NCBI RefSeq assembly: GCF_009725165.1
Contig: NZ_WNZW01000002.1
Span: 924,946-988,945, forward strand
Direction of reading: 5' to 3'
Source of the DNA: Paenibacillus woosongensis
Lineage (GTDB): Bacteria > Bacillota > Bacilli > Paenibacillales > Paenibacillaceae
Length of the DNA stretch: 64,000 nt
Each line of letters opens with the position of its first letter. Position 1 is the stretch's first letter. This document shows, piece by piece, positions 50,278 through 57,320 of the stretch. The notes under the pieces are model-generated. The model had not been told where the DNA came from. It saw nothing but the letters and a program-made list of their open reading frames with translations, and did not search any database. The position numbers and the translations under genes were made by a program.

Positions 50278-50979
50278 TTATTCATCCTTTTGTTGCATGA
50301 CCTTCCTGGCCGGCATGGCTGCAAATTCGCTGAATGTTGACAGTACGCTGTTGTACTCGTCCAAATCCTGTATGCGGATGCCCTGATGCAGATGCAGCAG
50401 TACGTCAGGGGGCAGAGAGCTTTCCATCGTCTCTACGTCTAATTGGAAAAAGGTTTTAAGCACCTTCTCTTTATCTGGAGGTCCATCGAACAGACTGAGA
50501 TTCCCCTGCTGGTCGATCCCGAAATATCCGTTGCTTCTGCACGTCTCCGACAGCTCATTGATCTGCTGCTCAAACCAGACGTCTCCTTGGGCATCAATGC
50601 TTCCCTGCCAGCCTGGATTAGAACGATATATTTCAATGACTTCATCGGGACTTAAGGTTCCCAGGACGGAACTCTCTTCTCCGCACGCATATATTTTGTT
50701 TAAATGAACGGTTCGCCGCTGCCTGCTTTGGTTCAATTGTTCGATCCAGGCTGATTCCAAATCAGTCTCCTTGCCTGCGCCTATGGCCGCTTCCCTGATG
50801 ATTCCCAGCGTTTCCAGAGCAATCGGCTCCTTGGCCATCAATTGCTCCATTTGATTGGACAACATCAGTCCGAGCCAAGTCATCATGGTGACCAGCCCGC
50901 AGCCGCCAATCGTCCAAATAGCGCGTCTCCATCTTCTCCACCGGCGCCTTAGCTGTCTTTTGATACGGAAGATATTCAC
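50278..50979 (-). CDS. bofC: Forespore regulator of sigma-K checkpoint, BofC-like
   Basis: A 233-residue protein with an arginine-rich N-terminus, one membrane segment (about 22-42) and an exported domain. The C-terminal half carries the BofC pattern: YACGEESSVLGTLSPDEVIEIY, ELSETCRSNGYFGIDQQGNLSLFDGPP and FFQLDVETMESSLP...HQGIRIQDLDEYNSVLSTF. In B. subtilis BofC is exported from the forespore into the intermembrane space and restrains SpoIVB signalling for sigma-K. The location before ruvCAB supports the call. Confidence 0.88.
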   Translation of the reverse strand: MNIFRIKRQLRRRWRRWRRAIWTIGGCGLVTMMTWLGLMLSNQMEQLMAKEPIALETLGIIREAAIGAGKETDLESAWIEQLNQSRQRRTVHLNKIYACGEESSVLGTLSPDEVIEIYRSNPGWQGSIDAQGDVWFEQQINELSETCRSNGYFGIDQQGNLSLFDGPPDKEKVLKTFFQLDVETMESSLPPDVLLHLHQGIRIQDLDEYNSVLSTFSEFAAMPARKVMQQKDE

Positions 50980-51049
50980 TGGTATCCCCTTCTATCGGTC
51001 GATATTTATTGTTATTGTGACCGGAGGGAGATTGAATTATACAGAATAC

Positions 51050-51086
51050 AAAGAAGCAGCCACTCTAAAGAATGGCTGCTTCTTTG
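51050..51086. terminator. Hairpin terminator downstream of tRNA-Pro
   Basis: CAAAGAAGCAGCCA pairs with TGGCTGCTTCTTTG with flanking A/T residues; on the minus strand it lies directly after the tRNA 3' end. Confidence 0.75.
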
Positions 51087-51090
51087 TATA

Positions 51091-51164
51091 TCGGGACGAC
51101 ACGATTCGAACATGCGACCCCCTGGTCCCAAACCAGGTGCTCTACCAAGCTGAGCTACGTCCCG
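51091..51164 (-). tRNA. tRNA-Pro (TGG)
   Basis: The minus strand folds as a cloverleaf: CGGGACG acceptor, D-arm AGCTCAGCTTGGTAGAGC, anticodon loop TTTGGGA with TGG, and T-arm GTTCGAATC. The CCA end is not encoded. It stands alone just before the bacteriocin-type cluster. Confidence 0.95.
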
Positions 51165-51345
51165 ATGACAAGTAGTTCATAAATGATTTCTTGTAGCGAC
51201 TCCTTTTTGGGTCACTTCTAAGATAATATCACTTGGAATCAAATGTGTCAACACTTTGTTTTTCAGCCATCAATCAAGTCAAGGAAGCTGCTGCTTCATG
51301 CAGTCGGCCTCCTTGGATTTTTATGATTACACCTATCCTCTATCC

Positions 51346-53028
51346 TCATTGTCCTTGTAATACTAGGTTATCTTTATATTGGTCCAAGTCGATGACTTTA
51401 TTAATATAATCATACTGTTCGGCTTGATGAGAAATTACAATTAATATATGACAAAGCTGCTCGGCATTTAAAATGCCCGCGATCAGGTCTTTCGTATCTA
51501 TATCCAAATTCGATGTCGCCTCATCGAGAATAATTAAATCCCGGTGAACCAAAACAGCTCTTAAAAACGCGATCACCTGCGTTTGCCCGCCCGATACGCC
51601 AAAGCCATTCTGCGAGATTTCCGTATTCAATCCTTTTGGGAGTTTTTCAAGATAACCCATCAAGTTATATTTCTGGGCTGTCGCGATGACATCATCTATT
51701 GTTTTTCCTGTTTGTCCAAAAAGGATGTTATCCGCCACCGTTCCTTTGAATAGAAATATGCTTTGGGAGACGATGCCTATCCGTTTCCTTATCGAGTTAA
51801 TATCTAGCAGCGAATAATCCTGCTCATTCATCATGATTTGCCCCTGAACAGGCTTATACAAGCCAGTAATCAGTTTAATGAGCGTTGTTTTTCCTGAACC
51901 GTTCAAGCCGCGAAGAAGCACTCGGTCCCCGGTTTCCAGCTCAAAGTCCATGTTTTGGATAACCCATTCCTTGCCGGCCTCATATTTAAAGCTTACTTCT
52001 TTGAAACGAATAGTGCTGATGCTTTCATCAAATCCCCGAGCGCCGGCCATATTTTCGTTTTCCGTTTCCAGGATCCCCTTAATTCTGCTTATGCTGACGC
52101 ACACCGGCTTTAATGTAACTTCAATGCTGCCAAATGCCTGGGTCGTCGCGAGAAGCTTCGACAAATATAACGAAAAAGATGTATATATCCCTATCGTCAG
52201 ATCATTGTTCAGAATTAATATTCCGGAGATGAATAAAACAAATGTCGTTACCAGGTTATTGCTTAAAATAATATTTTGAACAAAAAACACGAAATTCAGG
52301 CTTTGTTTAAGCAAACTTTTAATCATGCTTTCCAGTTTTCTGTTAAGCTTTTGAATCTGCGTGTCTTTTCCGACCAACAGTTTGATCTCTTCTATGCCAT
52401 TTAACGTCTCGAAGACCTCTCCATTCAATTGAGCCGATGATTCATAGACTCTAGTGGTGCTTTCAGATATTTTGCGGGATGCCTGCCTGGATATAATAAA
52501 ATACAGCGGAATGATAATAAGGGTTGTAAAAGTCAGCGTGGAGCTCAATTGGAACATCACAAACAGAGAGAATATAAAATCAAAGATGCCGGTTACCGTC
52601 CCCAAAAATGAAGGGGAGAACAATACGCCTAAGCTTGAAGACTCCGAGATTCTACCTAGGGTATATCCCTTGTCATGTTTATTGTGGAAGGCTAGGGGTG
52701 CATCTATGACCGATTCTACGGTCGATACTCTAATCTTATTAACAACCTCATATTGAACCTTGGAAAAGATATAGGAGTAACCTATGTTTACCATGTAACC
52801 AGCAATATAAATTATTGCCATTAGCAGGGCTATTTTCAATAAATCGAGATAGCCTTTATTCATTAAAATAATATTATCTATGGAGTACCCAATTAAATAA
52901 GGGATGGGGGTGATCAGCAATGATGACAGTCCCATGCCTATCATCCCAGTCATAAATTTGTATTTAGATTGCTTTAAGTATGGCCATAAAAATAGGAGAT
53001 TTCTATATTGGAATTCCTTTTTGCTCAT
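51346..53028 (-). CDS. ABC exporter (membrane domain plus ATPase) of the sactipeptide cluster
   Basis: A 560-residue half-transporter. It has six membrane segments (about 20-310) and a nucleotide-binding domain with Walker A LRGLNGSGKTTLIK, signature GVSGGQTQVIAFLRAVL, Walker B LIILDEATSNLD and the switch His in VISHQAEQYD. There is no N-terminal C39 peptidase domain, so it does not by itself cut a leader. Inferred role: export of the modified peptide encoded at 54536-54658. It lies 42 bp after the maturase gene. The ATG at 53028 follows GGAG at good spacing. It could alternatively serve self-protection. Confidence 0.88.
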   Translation of the reverse strand: MSKKEFQYRNLLFLWPYLKQSKYKFMTGMIGMGLSSLLITPIPYLIGYSIDNIILMNKGYLDLLKIALLMAIIYIAGYMVNIGYSYIFSKVQYEVVNKIRVSTVESVIDAPLAFHNKHDKGYTLGRISESSSLGVLFSPSFLGTVTGIFDFIFSLFVMFQLSSTLTFTTLIIIPLYFIISRQASRKISESTTRVYESSAQLNGEVFETLNGIEEIKLLVGKDTQIQKLNRKLESMIKSLLKQSLNFVFFVQNIILSNNLVTTFVLFISGILILNNDLTIGIYTSFSLYLSKLLATTQAFGSIEVTLKPVCVSISRIKGILETENENMAGARGFDESISTIRFKEVSFKYEAGKEWVIQNMDFELETGDRVLLRGLNGSGKTTLIKLITGLYKPVQGQIMMNEQDYSLLDINSIRKRIGIVSQSIFLFKGTVADNILFGQTGKTIDDVIATAQKYNLMGYLEKLPKGLNTEISQNGFGVSGGQTQVIAFLRAVLVHRDLIILDEATSNLDIDTKDLIAGILNAEQLCHILIVISHQAEQYDYINKVIDLDQYKDNLVLQGQ

Positions 53029-53070
53029 ATACTTCACTCCAAGGCCCTTGTAATACTTGCCGTGAACGTT

Positions 53071-54426
53071 CTAAATCAGCAGCTTTTCCTTGATTAAGGC
53101 TGGTATCCTATTCTTAAACCATGTGCAATTGTCCCCCATTTCCTTCGCTTTAATGAGCCCTCTTAACACGCAGGCGCTGCAATAATAAATATTGGAACAG
53201 CTCCTGCATTCACTCGAGTCAAGCTGCGGGGAAGGCATATTGAAGAAAGCCAAAATATAGTCTCGATTTTCATGGTAAAGCGTCTTAATATCTTTCTCCA
53301 GCACATTGCCAATGCTGCTATCAAAATATTTCAAATTGTCCATTGTGCAAATTTTCACGTCGCCCCGCGACGAAATGACGCAATGAGAGGTCAAAGCACC
53401 GCAATTTTTGCTGTCAGAACGATTGCTGTCGATAATCGATATAAAGTTGGCGTATTTATTATTGATGATATTCAGCTTCTCTTCTAGCAAAATCATATCC
53501 TCAGAGGTCAAATACAAATCATTGTCCGCCCCCATGGCTCTGCCTAAAGAAAGAACGGGAGAGATGCCAAAATGCTCGATGTTTAAACTATGTACCCAAT
53601 CTGCGATGTTCTCGATTTCTTGAATATTTCTTCTTGTAATGACTGTTGCAGTTCTCATCTTGACATGGTTTTCCGCGAGTTTCATAATATTGCGCTGAAT
53701 TCGGCTCAACGTTCTCGGGGCTTTGGTAAACCAATGCAAATAATCATCATCTAGGCTGTGGATATCGATTTGAACAACAAACCGGGATTTATTCTCTATG
53801 ATAATGTCCATGATCTCTTCGGTTAAAGCAATGCCATTGCTTAAAAAGGAAATTTGGTCATATTTTAAACTCAGCGTATACAATAAAATTTCCTTAAGAT
53901 CGGGATGAATCGTAATTTCACCCCCCGTTAATTCGATCGTGTGAACCCCCAATTCCTCAAACTGAAACAATATATTTTTGATATCCTCCAGGCTCATATC
54001 ATGATTCCCGACTTTACCGTAATCGCCATAACAATGCAGGCATTTGATATTACATCGGTCGGTTAACTCTAATGTGACAACTTTAGGATACATCGATTTT
54101 TCTTCCACGACCTCATAGGAAATATATTTCGGTACTCTGCTATAAATCACGTCTATACCGTGCAGCTTGGATAGATTCATTATAAATTCTGTGACTAAAG
54201 CATCTACTCTGTCATAATTTTCGTTATACTTCTCAGACAATAATGCAATGACCTCATCATAAGTTCTCGTGCCGTTAATGGAACGAATAATTTCTGCACC
54301 CGTGGGATTCAAGGAAAATGAATGACATCTTCGTTTTTCCAAATCCTCATAAACTTCCATTACGATAATCTGCTCCGAGTATTTCTTCAGCTTCAAATTC
54401 TTACTCCATGAAATATAGCTTTTCAT
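53071..54426 (-). CDS. Radical SAM/SPASM sactipeptide maturase
   Basis: 451 residues. An N-terminal PqqD-like peptide-recognition domain (about 15-100: LNPTGAEIIRSINGTRTYDEVIALL) is followed by a radical SAM core with the CxxxCxxC cluster at Cys125/129/132 (RCNIKCLHCYG) and the SAM-binding ELTGGEIT. A C-terminal SPASM region with eight or more cysteines for auxiliary clusters follows (NCGALTSHCVISSRGDVKICTM; SSECRSCSNIYYCSACVLRG; DNCTWF). This is the architecture of sactisynthases such as AlbA and ThnB, which join cysteine sulfur to alpha-carbons. It is just downstream of the four-Cys precursor. Start at ATG 54426 after GGGAGGTCTGGCG. Confidence 0.93.
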   Translation of the reverse strand: MKSYISWSKNLKLKKYSEQIIVMEVYEDLEKRRCHSFSLNPTGAEIIRSINGTRTYDEVIALLSEKYNENYDRVDALVTEFIMNLSKLHGIDVIYSRVPKYISYEVVEEKSMYPKVVTLELTDRCNIKCLHCYGDYGKVGNHDMSLEDIKNILFQFEELGVHTIELTGGEITIHPDLKEILLYTLSLKYDQISFLSNGIALTEEIMDIIIENKSRFVVQIDIHSLDDDYLHWFTKAPRTLSRIQRNIMKLAENHVKMRTATVITRRNIQEIENIADWVHSLNIEHFGISPVLSLGRAMGADNDLYLTSEDMILLEEKLNIINNKYANFISIIDSNRSDSKNCGALTSHCVISSRGDVKICTMDNLKYFDSSIGNVLEKDIKTLYHENRDYILAFFNMPSPQLDSSECRSCSNIYYCSACVLRGLIKAKEMGDNCTWFKNRIPALIKEKLLI

Positions 54427-54469
54427 CGCCAGACCTCCCATTCCCCGAATATTAGGAATAATATGACCA

Positions 54470-54518
54470 GGACCTATCCCTGATTGAAGTAGACGATTAT
54501 GAACTTAGGGATAAGTCC
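54470..54518 (-). promoter_or_regulatory. Intra-operon hairpin between precursor and maturase genes
   Basis: Minus-strand GGACTTATCCCT and AGGGATAGGTCC pair over 12 positions with one G-T wobble, closing a ~25-nt loop. There is no T-run. Such structures between a RiPP precursor gene and its enzymes usually protect the short upstream mRNA or reduce read-through so that precursor is made in excess; here that is inferred. Confidence 0.5.
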
Positions 54519-54535
54519 CCCCAACTTCACATAGA

Positions 54536-54658
54536 TTAGTCAACTGTGTTCAAACCGCTCAGTGCAGACACAAGTGTCAATGCCGTAACCGTACATGCCG
54601 CACATGCTAAACATCCCCAGCATGTAATGCCATTTGGTTCAACGCTTGGAGCTACCAT
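54536..54658 (-). CDS. Thurincin H-like sactipeptide precursor (40 residues)
   Basis: A 40-codon gene with strong ribosome-binding site AAAGGAGGT and its own promoter. A ~10-residue leader (MVAPSVEPNG) precedes a core that begins TCWGCLACAACT, with Cys13, 16, 19 and 22 at three-residue spacing. The hydrophobic C-terminal half places Thr28, Ser31, Ser34 and Asn37 at matching spacing, as in a nested-thioether hairpin. From memory, the thurincin H precursor is also 40 residues, with leader METPVVQPR and core DWTCWSCLVCAACS, and its acceptors are Asn, Thr, Thr and Ser at the equivalent places. Expected links here: 22-28, 19-31, 16-34, 13-37. The product should be an exported antimicrobial peptide. 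Linkage pattern is inferred. Confidence 0.92.
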   Translation of the reverse strand: MVAPSVEPNGITCWGCLACAACTVTALTLVSALSGLNTVD

Positions 54659-54730
54659 ATTTATCTACCTCCTTTCTATCTTAAAGATTAAAATTTGATG
54701 TAATTTCCTTAAAATGTAATTTCTATCTCG

Positions 54731-54759
54731 ATATTAGTTTACAGCGATTGTAAATTCAA
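54731..54759 (-). promoter_or_regulatory. Promoter and putative operator of the sactipeptide operon
   Basis: On the minus strand TTGAAT (54754-54759), a 17-nt spacer and TAATAT (54731-54736) form a vegetative-type promoter 72 bp upstream of the precursor start. The spacer is almost filled by an inverted repeat TTTACA-GCGAT-TGTAAA (54738-54754), an obvious place for a repressor or a transition-state regulator to bind. Confidence 0.6.
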
Positions 54760-54875
54760 TAGAGTTACAGGTGATAGTTTTTACAAATTATAGAACAAAG
54801 CCCAATATTTTAACTAAAATTAGTGAAGTTAATTTCGTTTAAATGACTTAATAGGAAAATTTATACTAAAAAGAG

Positions 54876-54930
54876 TAGACAATTTATTTTTGCAGGCGTA
54901 CACTAGAAGTGTATATATCGTATATATACA
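54876..54930 (+). promoter_or_regulatory. Promoter and overlapping inverted repeats before the GntR-ABC operon
   Basis: TAGACA (54876-54881), a 17-nt spacer and TACACT (54899-54904) make a promoter. Its -10 box is the left arm of inverted repeat TACACT-AGA-AGTGTA (54899-54913). That repeat overlaps a second, TGTATATAT-CGT-ATATATACA (54910-54930). This arrangement suits autorepression by the YtrA-type GntR protein encoded next. Confidence 0.65.
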
Positions 54931-54950
54931 AAATAACAAAAGAGGTCGAT

Positions 54951-55334
54951 ATGCACATTTCAATTGTTTATTCCTTGAAACAGCCAATTTATGAACAGAT
55001 TATCGAGCAAATCATCGTTCAAGTTTTAAATGGCAAACTGAAGGAAGGTGATCAGCTGCCCTCAATTAGAAAGCTTGCCAGTGAACTTAAAGTCAGTGTA
55101 ATTACTACTAAGCGCGCTTACGAGGAACTGGAGAGGACTGGGTATGTTCATACCGTTTTAGGAAAAGGCACCTTCATCGCCTTCCAAGACAAAGAGAATA
55201 TGAAATCAAGGCAATTGGAGATCATTACCCGAGAATTAGAACGGCTTGTTCCGGAATGCAAAAGGTACAATATCGGACTTAACGAGCTGCAAAGCCTTGT
55301 ACAGACGATTTACGAGGAGGAAGATGGACCTTGA
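54951..55334 (+). CDS. GntR family transcriptional regulator (YtrA subfamily)
   Basis: A 127-residue regulator with an N-terminal winged helix (PIYEQIIEQIIVQVLNGKLKEGDQLPSIRKLASELKVSVITTKRAYEELERTGYVHTVLGKGTFIA, about 12-76) and a short C-terminal helical part for dimerisation, the YtrA layout. Members usually repress a linked ABC transporter operon and respond to cell-envelope or antibiotic stress. The ATG at 54951 follows AAAGAGGTCGAT; a GTG at 54909 lies in the promoter. It overlaps the next gene by 4 nt. Confidence 0.92.
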   Translation: MHISIVYSLKQPIYEQIIEQIIVQVLNGKLKEGDQLPSIRKLASELKVSVITTKRAYEELERTGYVHTVLGKGTFIAFQDKENMKSRQLEIITRELERLVPECKRYNIGLNELQSLVQTIYEEEDGP

Positions 55335-56209
55335 ATGAGGAAGAAAATATTTTGGAGGTTAACAGTATTTACAAGAAGCATAAAGGGTTCGAGCTGCAGC
55401 AAGTCAGCTTCTCCCTCAAAAGAGGTTATATCATGGGTTTCATAGGCCCTAACGGGGCCGGCAAAAGCACTACGATTCGCTGTATTATGGGCCTCACTCA
55501 TCCTGATAGCGGTCATGTCAAATTGTTTAATACCGACGCCGACGCGCAAGACAATATGAAGTCTTTGAAGCAGCGTATAGGCTTCGTATATGACCAGAAT
55601 GTATTTTTTGAAGATTTGACCGTCGAGAGGAACAAGCAATTGATCTCCATGTTCTACGACCGATGGGATGACAAGGCATTCTACGACTATATTACAAAAT
55701 TCGGCGTACCTCTATCGACGCCAGTAAAATCCCTCTCCAAAGGCACAGCCATGAAATTCGCTTTGGCTATCGCACTTTCACACCACGCAGAACTGATCAT
55801 CATGGATGAACCTACTTCTGGACTCGACCCTATTTTCAGAAAAGAATTGCTGGATGTATTGCTAGAAGTTATACAAGACGATCAAAAAGCTATTTTTTTC
55901 TCGACGCATAATATTTCGGATCTGGAGCATGTGGCGGATTATATCACTTTCATTCATGATGGGAAAATTCAATTCAGCAAAGAAACGGAAGCCATCCTAG
56001 ATGATTATGTCATCATTAGGGGGCCCAAGAACCTGAAAGAGCTTGTCGAGGAGCACCGCCCTCTGGCCATCAAATTAACCTCCTTAGGGTTTGAAGCTTT
56101 TATGGAAAGGGAGCAGTTGGAACGGCTGGATATGAATCCTGAATTCAAAGTAGAGCGGCCTGCACTGGAAGACATTATGTATTACGTTGTAAAGAGCCAG
56201 AATGGTTAA
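55331..56209 (+). CDS. ABC transporter ATP-binding protein (probable immunity)
   Basis: A 292-residue ATPase with Walker A GPNGAGKSTTIRCIMG, a Q-loop region near GFVYDQNVFFEDL, signature-equivalent SLSKGTAMKFALAIAL (SKG where SGG is usual, as in many YtrB/BcrA-type ATPases), Walker B LIIMDEPTSGLD and switch His in FFSTHNISDLEH. It starts with TTG at 55331, overlapping the regulator stop, after GAGGAGGAAGATGG. With the following permease it resembles antibiotic or bacteriocin exporters used for self-resistance. Confidence 0.9.
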   Translation: MNEEENILEVNSIYKKHKGFELQQVSFSLKRGYIMGFIGPNGAGKSTTIRCIMGLTHPDSGHVKLFNTDADAQDNMKSLKQRIGFVYDQNVFFEDLTVERNKQLISMFYDRWDDKAFYDYITKFGVPLSTPVKSLSKGTAMKFALAIALSHHAELIIMDEPTSGLDPIFRKELLDVLLEVIQDDQKAIFFSTHNISDLEHVADYITFIHDGKIQFSKETEAILDDYVIIRGPKNLKELVEEHRPLAIKLTSLGFEAFMEREQLERLDMNPEFKVERPALEDIMYYVVKSQNG

Positions 56210-56225
56210 AAAGGAGCTAACTGGT

Positions 56226-56882
56226 ATGTTGAAATTGCTTTTCATGGAATTATACACTCAAAAAAAAATAGCCTTCCTGATTCCGATCATTATGTTCCCT
56301 CTTTTCCTCACGCTCGGCGATAGAATTTCAGGCTCAGGCCTGTTCCCCACGATCATCTTCAGTTTAGCCGTCGGGTTTATCAGTTATTTTCTGACGAGCT
56401 ATTCCAATTCGAATACGGGAGAAACTGAAAAGCTGCAATACAAGCTGCTGCTGAGCTTGCCGCTTTCCCGCAAAATGATTATCGCCGCTAAATACGCCAC
56501 GATTTTCCTATGGTGGTTGATATCTTATATTTGGCTCATTTTAGTGCTGTTATTGTTGAAATATGCAGCTGGCATCCACATGGAACAGCCGATTCTAAAC
56601 TGGGAAGTCGCGTTCCTCTCCTTATGCTGCTCTTATTTCATGAACGCGATTTTTTATCCCCTCTATTTCAGATATGGATATCGGACAGCGAATATCATCG
56701 GCATCATGGTATTTTTTACGCTATCCAACTTTGCAGGAAAATTAGGTTCGCTGGACCCTTCCAGCCAGGCATTTGCTTCTCTGCTGGCTTACCCGCTGAC
56801 AACCTTTGCTTCATTGACTGCTGTGTTGGTTTTATTTACTTATCTCATTTCCCTGCTTATTTTTATTAAAACAGATTACTAA
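56226..56882 (+). CDS. ABC-2 type permease partner (probable immunity)
   Basis: About 218 residues with six predicted membrane segments. The N-terminus MLKLLFMELYTQKKIAFLIPIIMFPLFLTLGD is followed by NTGETEKLQYKLLLSLPLSRKMIIAAKYATIF, a cytoplasmic loop typical of ABC-2 permeases of the YtrC/D/BcrB kind. The ATG at 56226 lies 9 nt after AAAGGAG; an in-frame ATG at 56202 overlaps the ATPase gene. Inferred to form the transporter with the preceding ATPase. Confidence 0.85.
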   Translation: MLKLLFMELYTQKKIAFLIPIIMFPLFLTLGDRISGSGLFPTIIFSLAVGFISYFLTSYSNSNTGETEKLQYKLLLSLPLSRKMIIAAKYATIFLWWLISYIWLILVLLLLKYAAGIHMEQPILNWEVAFLSLCCSYFMNAIFYPLYFRYGYRTANIIGIMVFFTLSNFAGKLGSLDPSSQAFASLLAYPLTTFASLTAVLVLFTYLISLLIFIKTDY

Positions 56883-56927
56883 CTTCTCTTCACGCGATTT
56901 TTTATGATATCTATATCGAGGTGAAAT

Positions 56928-57080
56928 ATGAACCTTAACAACTCTAAAATCTTTTCTTTTATTATGGCAGCCCTGTTTATCGTCATTGCCATTTCCCAAG
57001 CCTTAAGCGGTTATTTGGCGGCAGTTTTTCCCTTCGCATGTGCATTAATTTTTTTATATAGAGGTTTTAATCAGAAATAA
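56928..57080 (+). CDS. Small membrane protein, 50 residues (candidate immunity protein)
   Basis: A short gene 45 bp after the permease, with GAGGTGAAAT before the ATG. It encodes two hydrophobic stretches (about 9-30 and 31-45: FSFIMAALFIVIAISQALSG; YLAAVFPFACALIFLYRG) and a basic tail FNQK. The strong hairpin after it shows it ends the operon. Small two-span membrane proteins next to bacteriocin genes often give immunity; no family is recognised here. Confidence 0.65.
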   Translation: MNLNNSKIFSFIMAALFIVIAISQALSGYLAAVFPFACALIFLYRGFNQK

Positions 57081-57097
57081 ACATAACGGCTATAGTA

Positions 57098-57140
57098 AAA
57101 GCTGGGTACAGATGATATCATTCTGCGCCCAGCTTTATTT
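57098..57140 (+). terminator. Intrinsic terminator ending the GntR-ABC operon
   Basis: AAAGCTGGG pairs with CCCAGCTTT, with an inner CAGATGATATCATTCTG fold, followed by ATTT. Confidence 0.8.
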
Positions 57141-57320
57141 CATGAATGCTTGCTTGCCGACTTACCATCTTTTATCGATCGCTTAAAGCGAAAACTGTTC
57201 ATAATTTGCAAAAGAAGGTTATGCCATGATAGCATGTCAATCAATGGATTGTTTCAAATGTCCACGAGGAGCCATTGAGGACAATCCATAATCACAATTT
57301 GGAACACTGGAGGTGTATGA

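Noticed and set aside
54443..54908. Additional precursor copies as in the thurincin H cluster
   Set aside because: I read both strands in all frames here and found only one Cys-rich short ORF with a ribosome-binding site.
51091..57140. Sactipeptide cluster as a tRNA-Pro-integrated genomic island
   Set aside because: The tRNA 3' end, where integrases act, points away from the cluster; no integrase gene and no duplicated tRNA-Pro end were seen.
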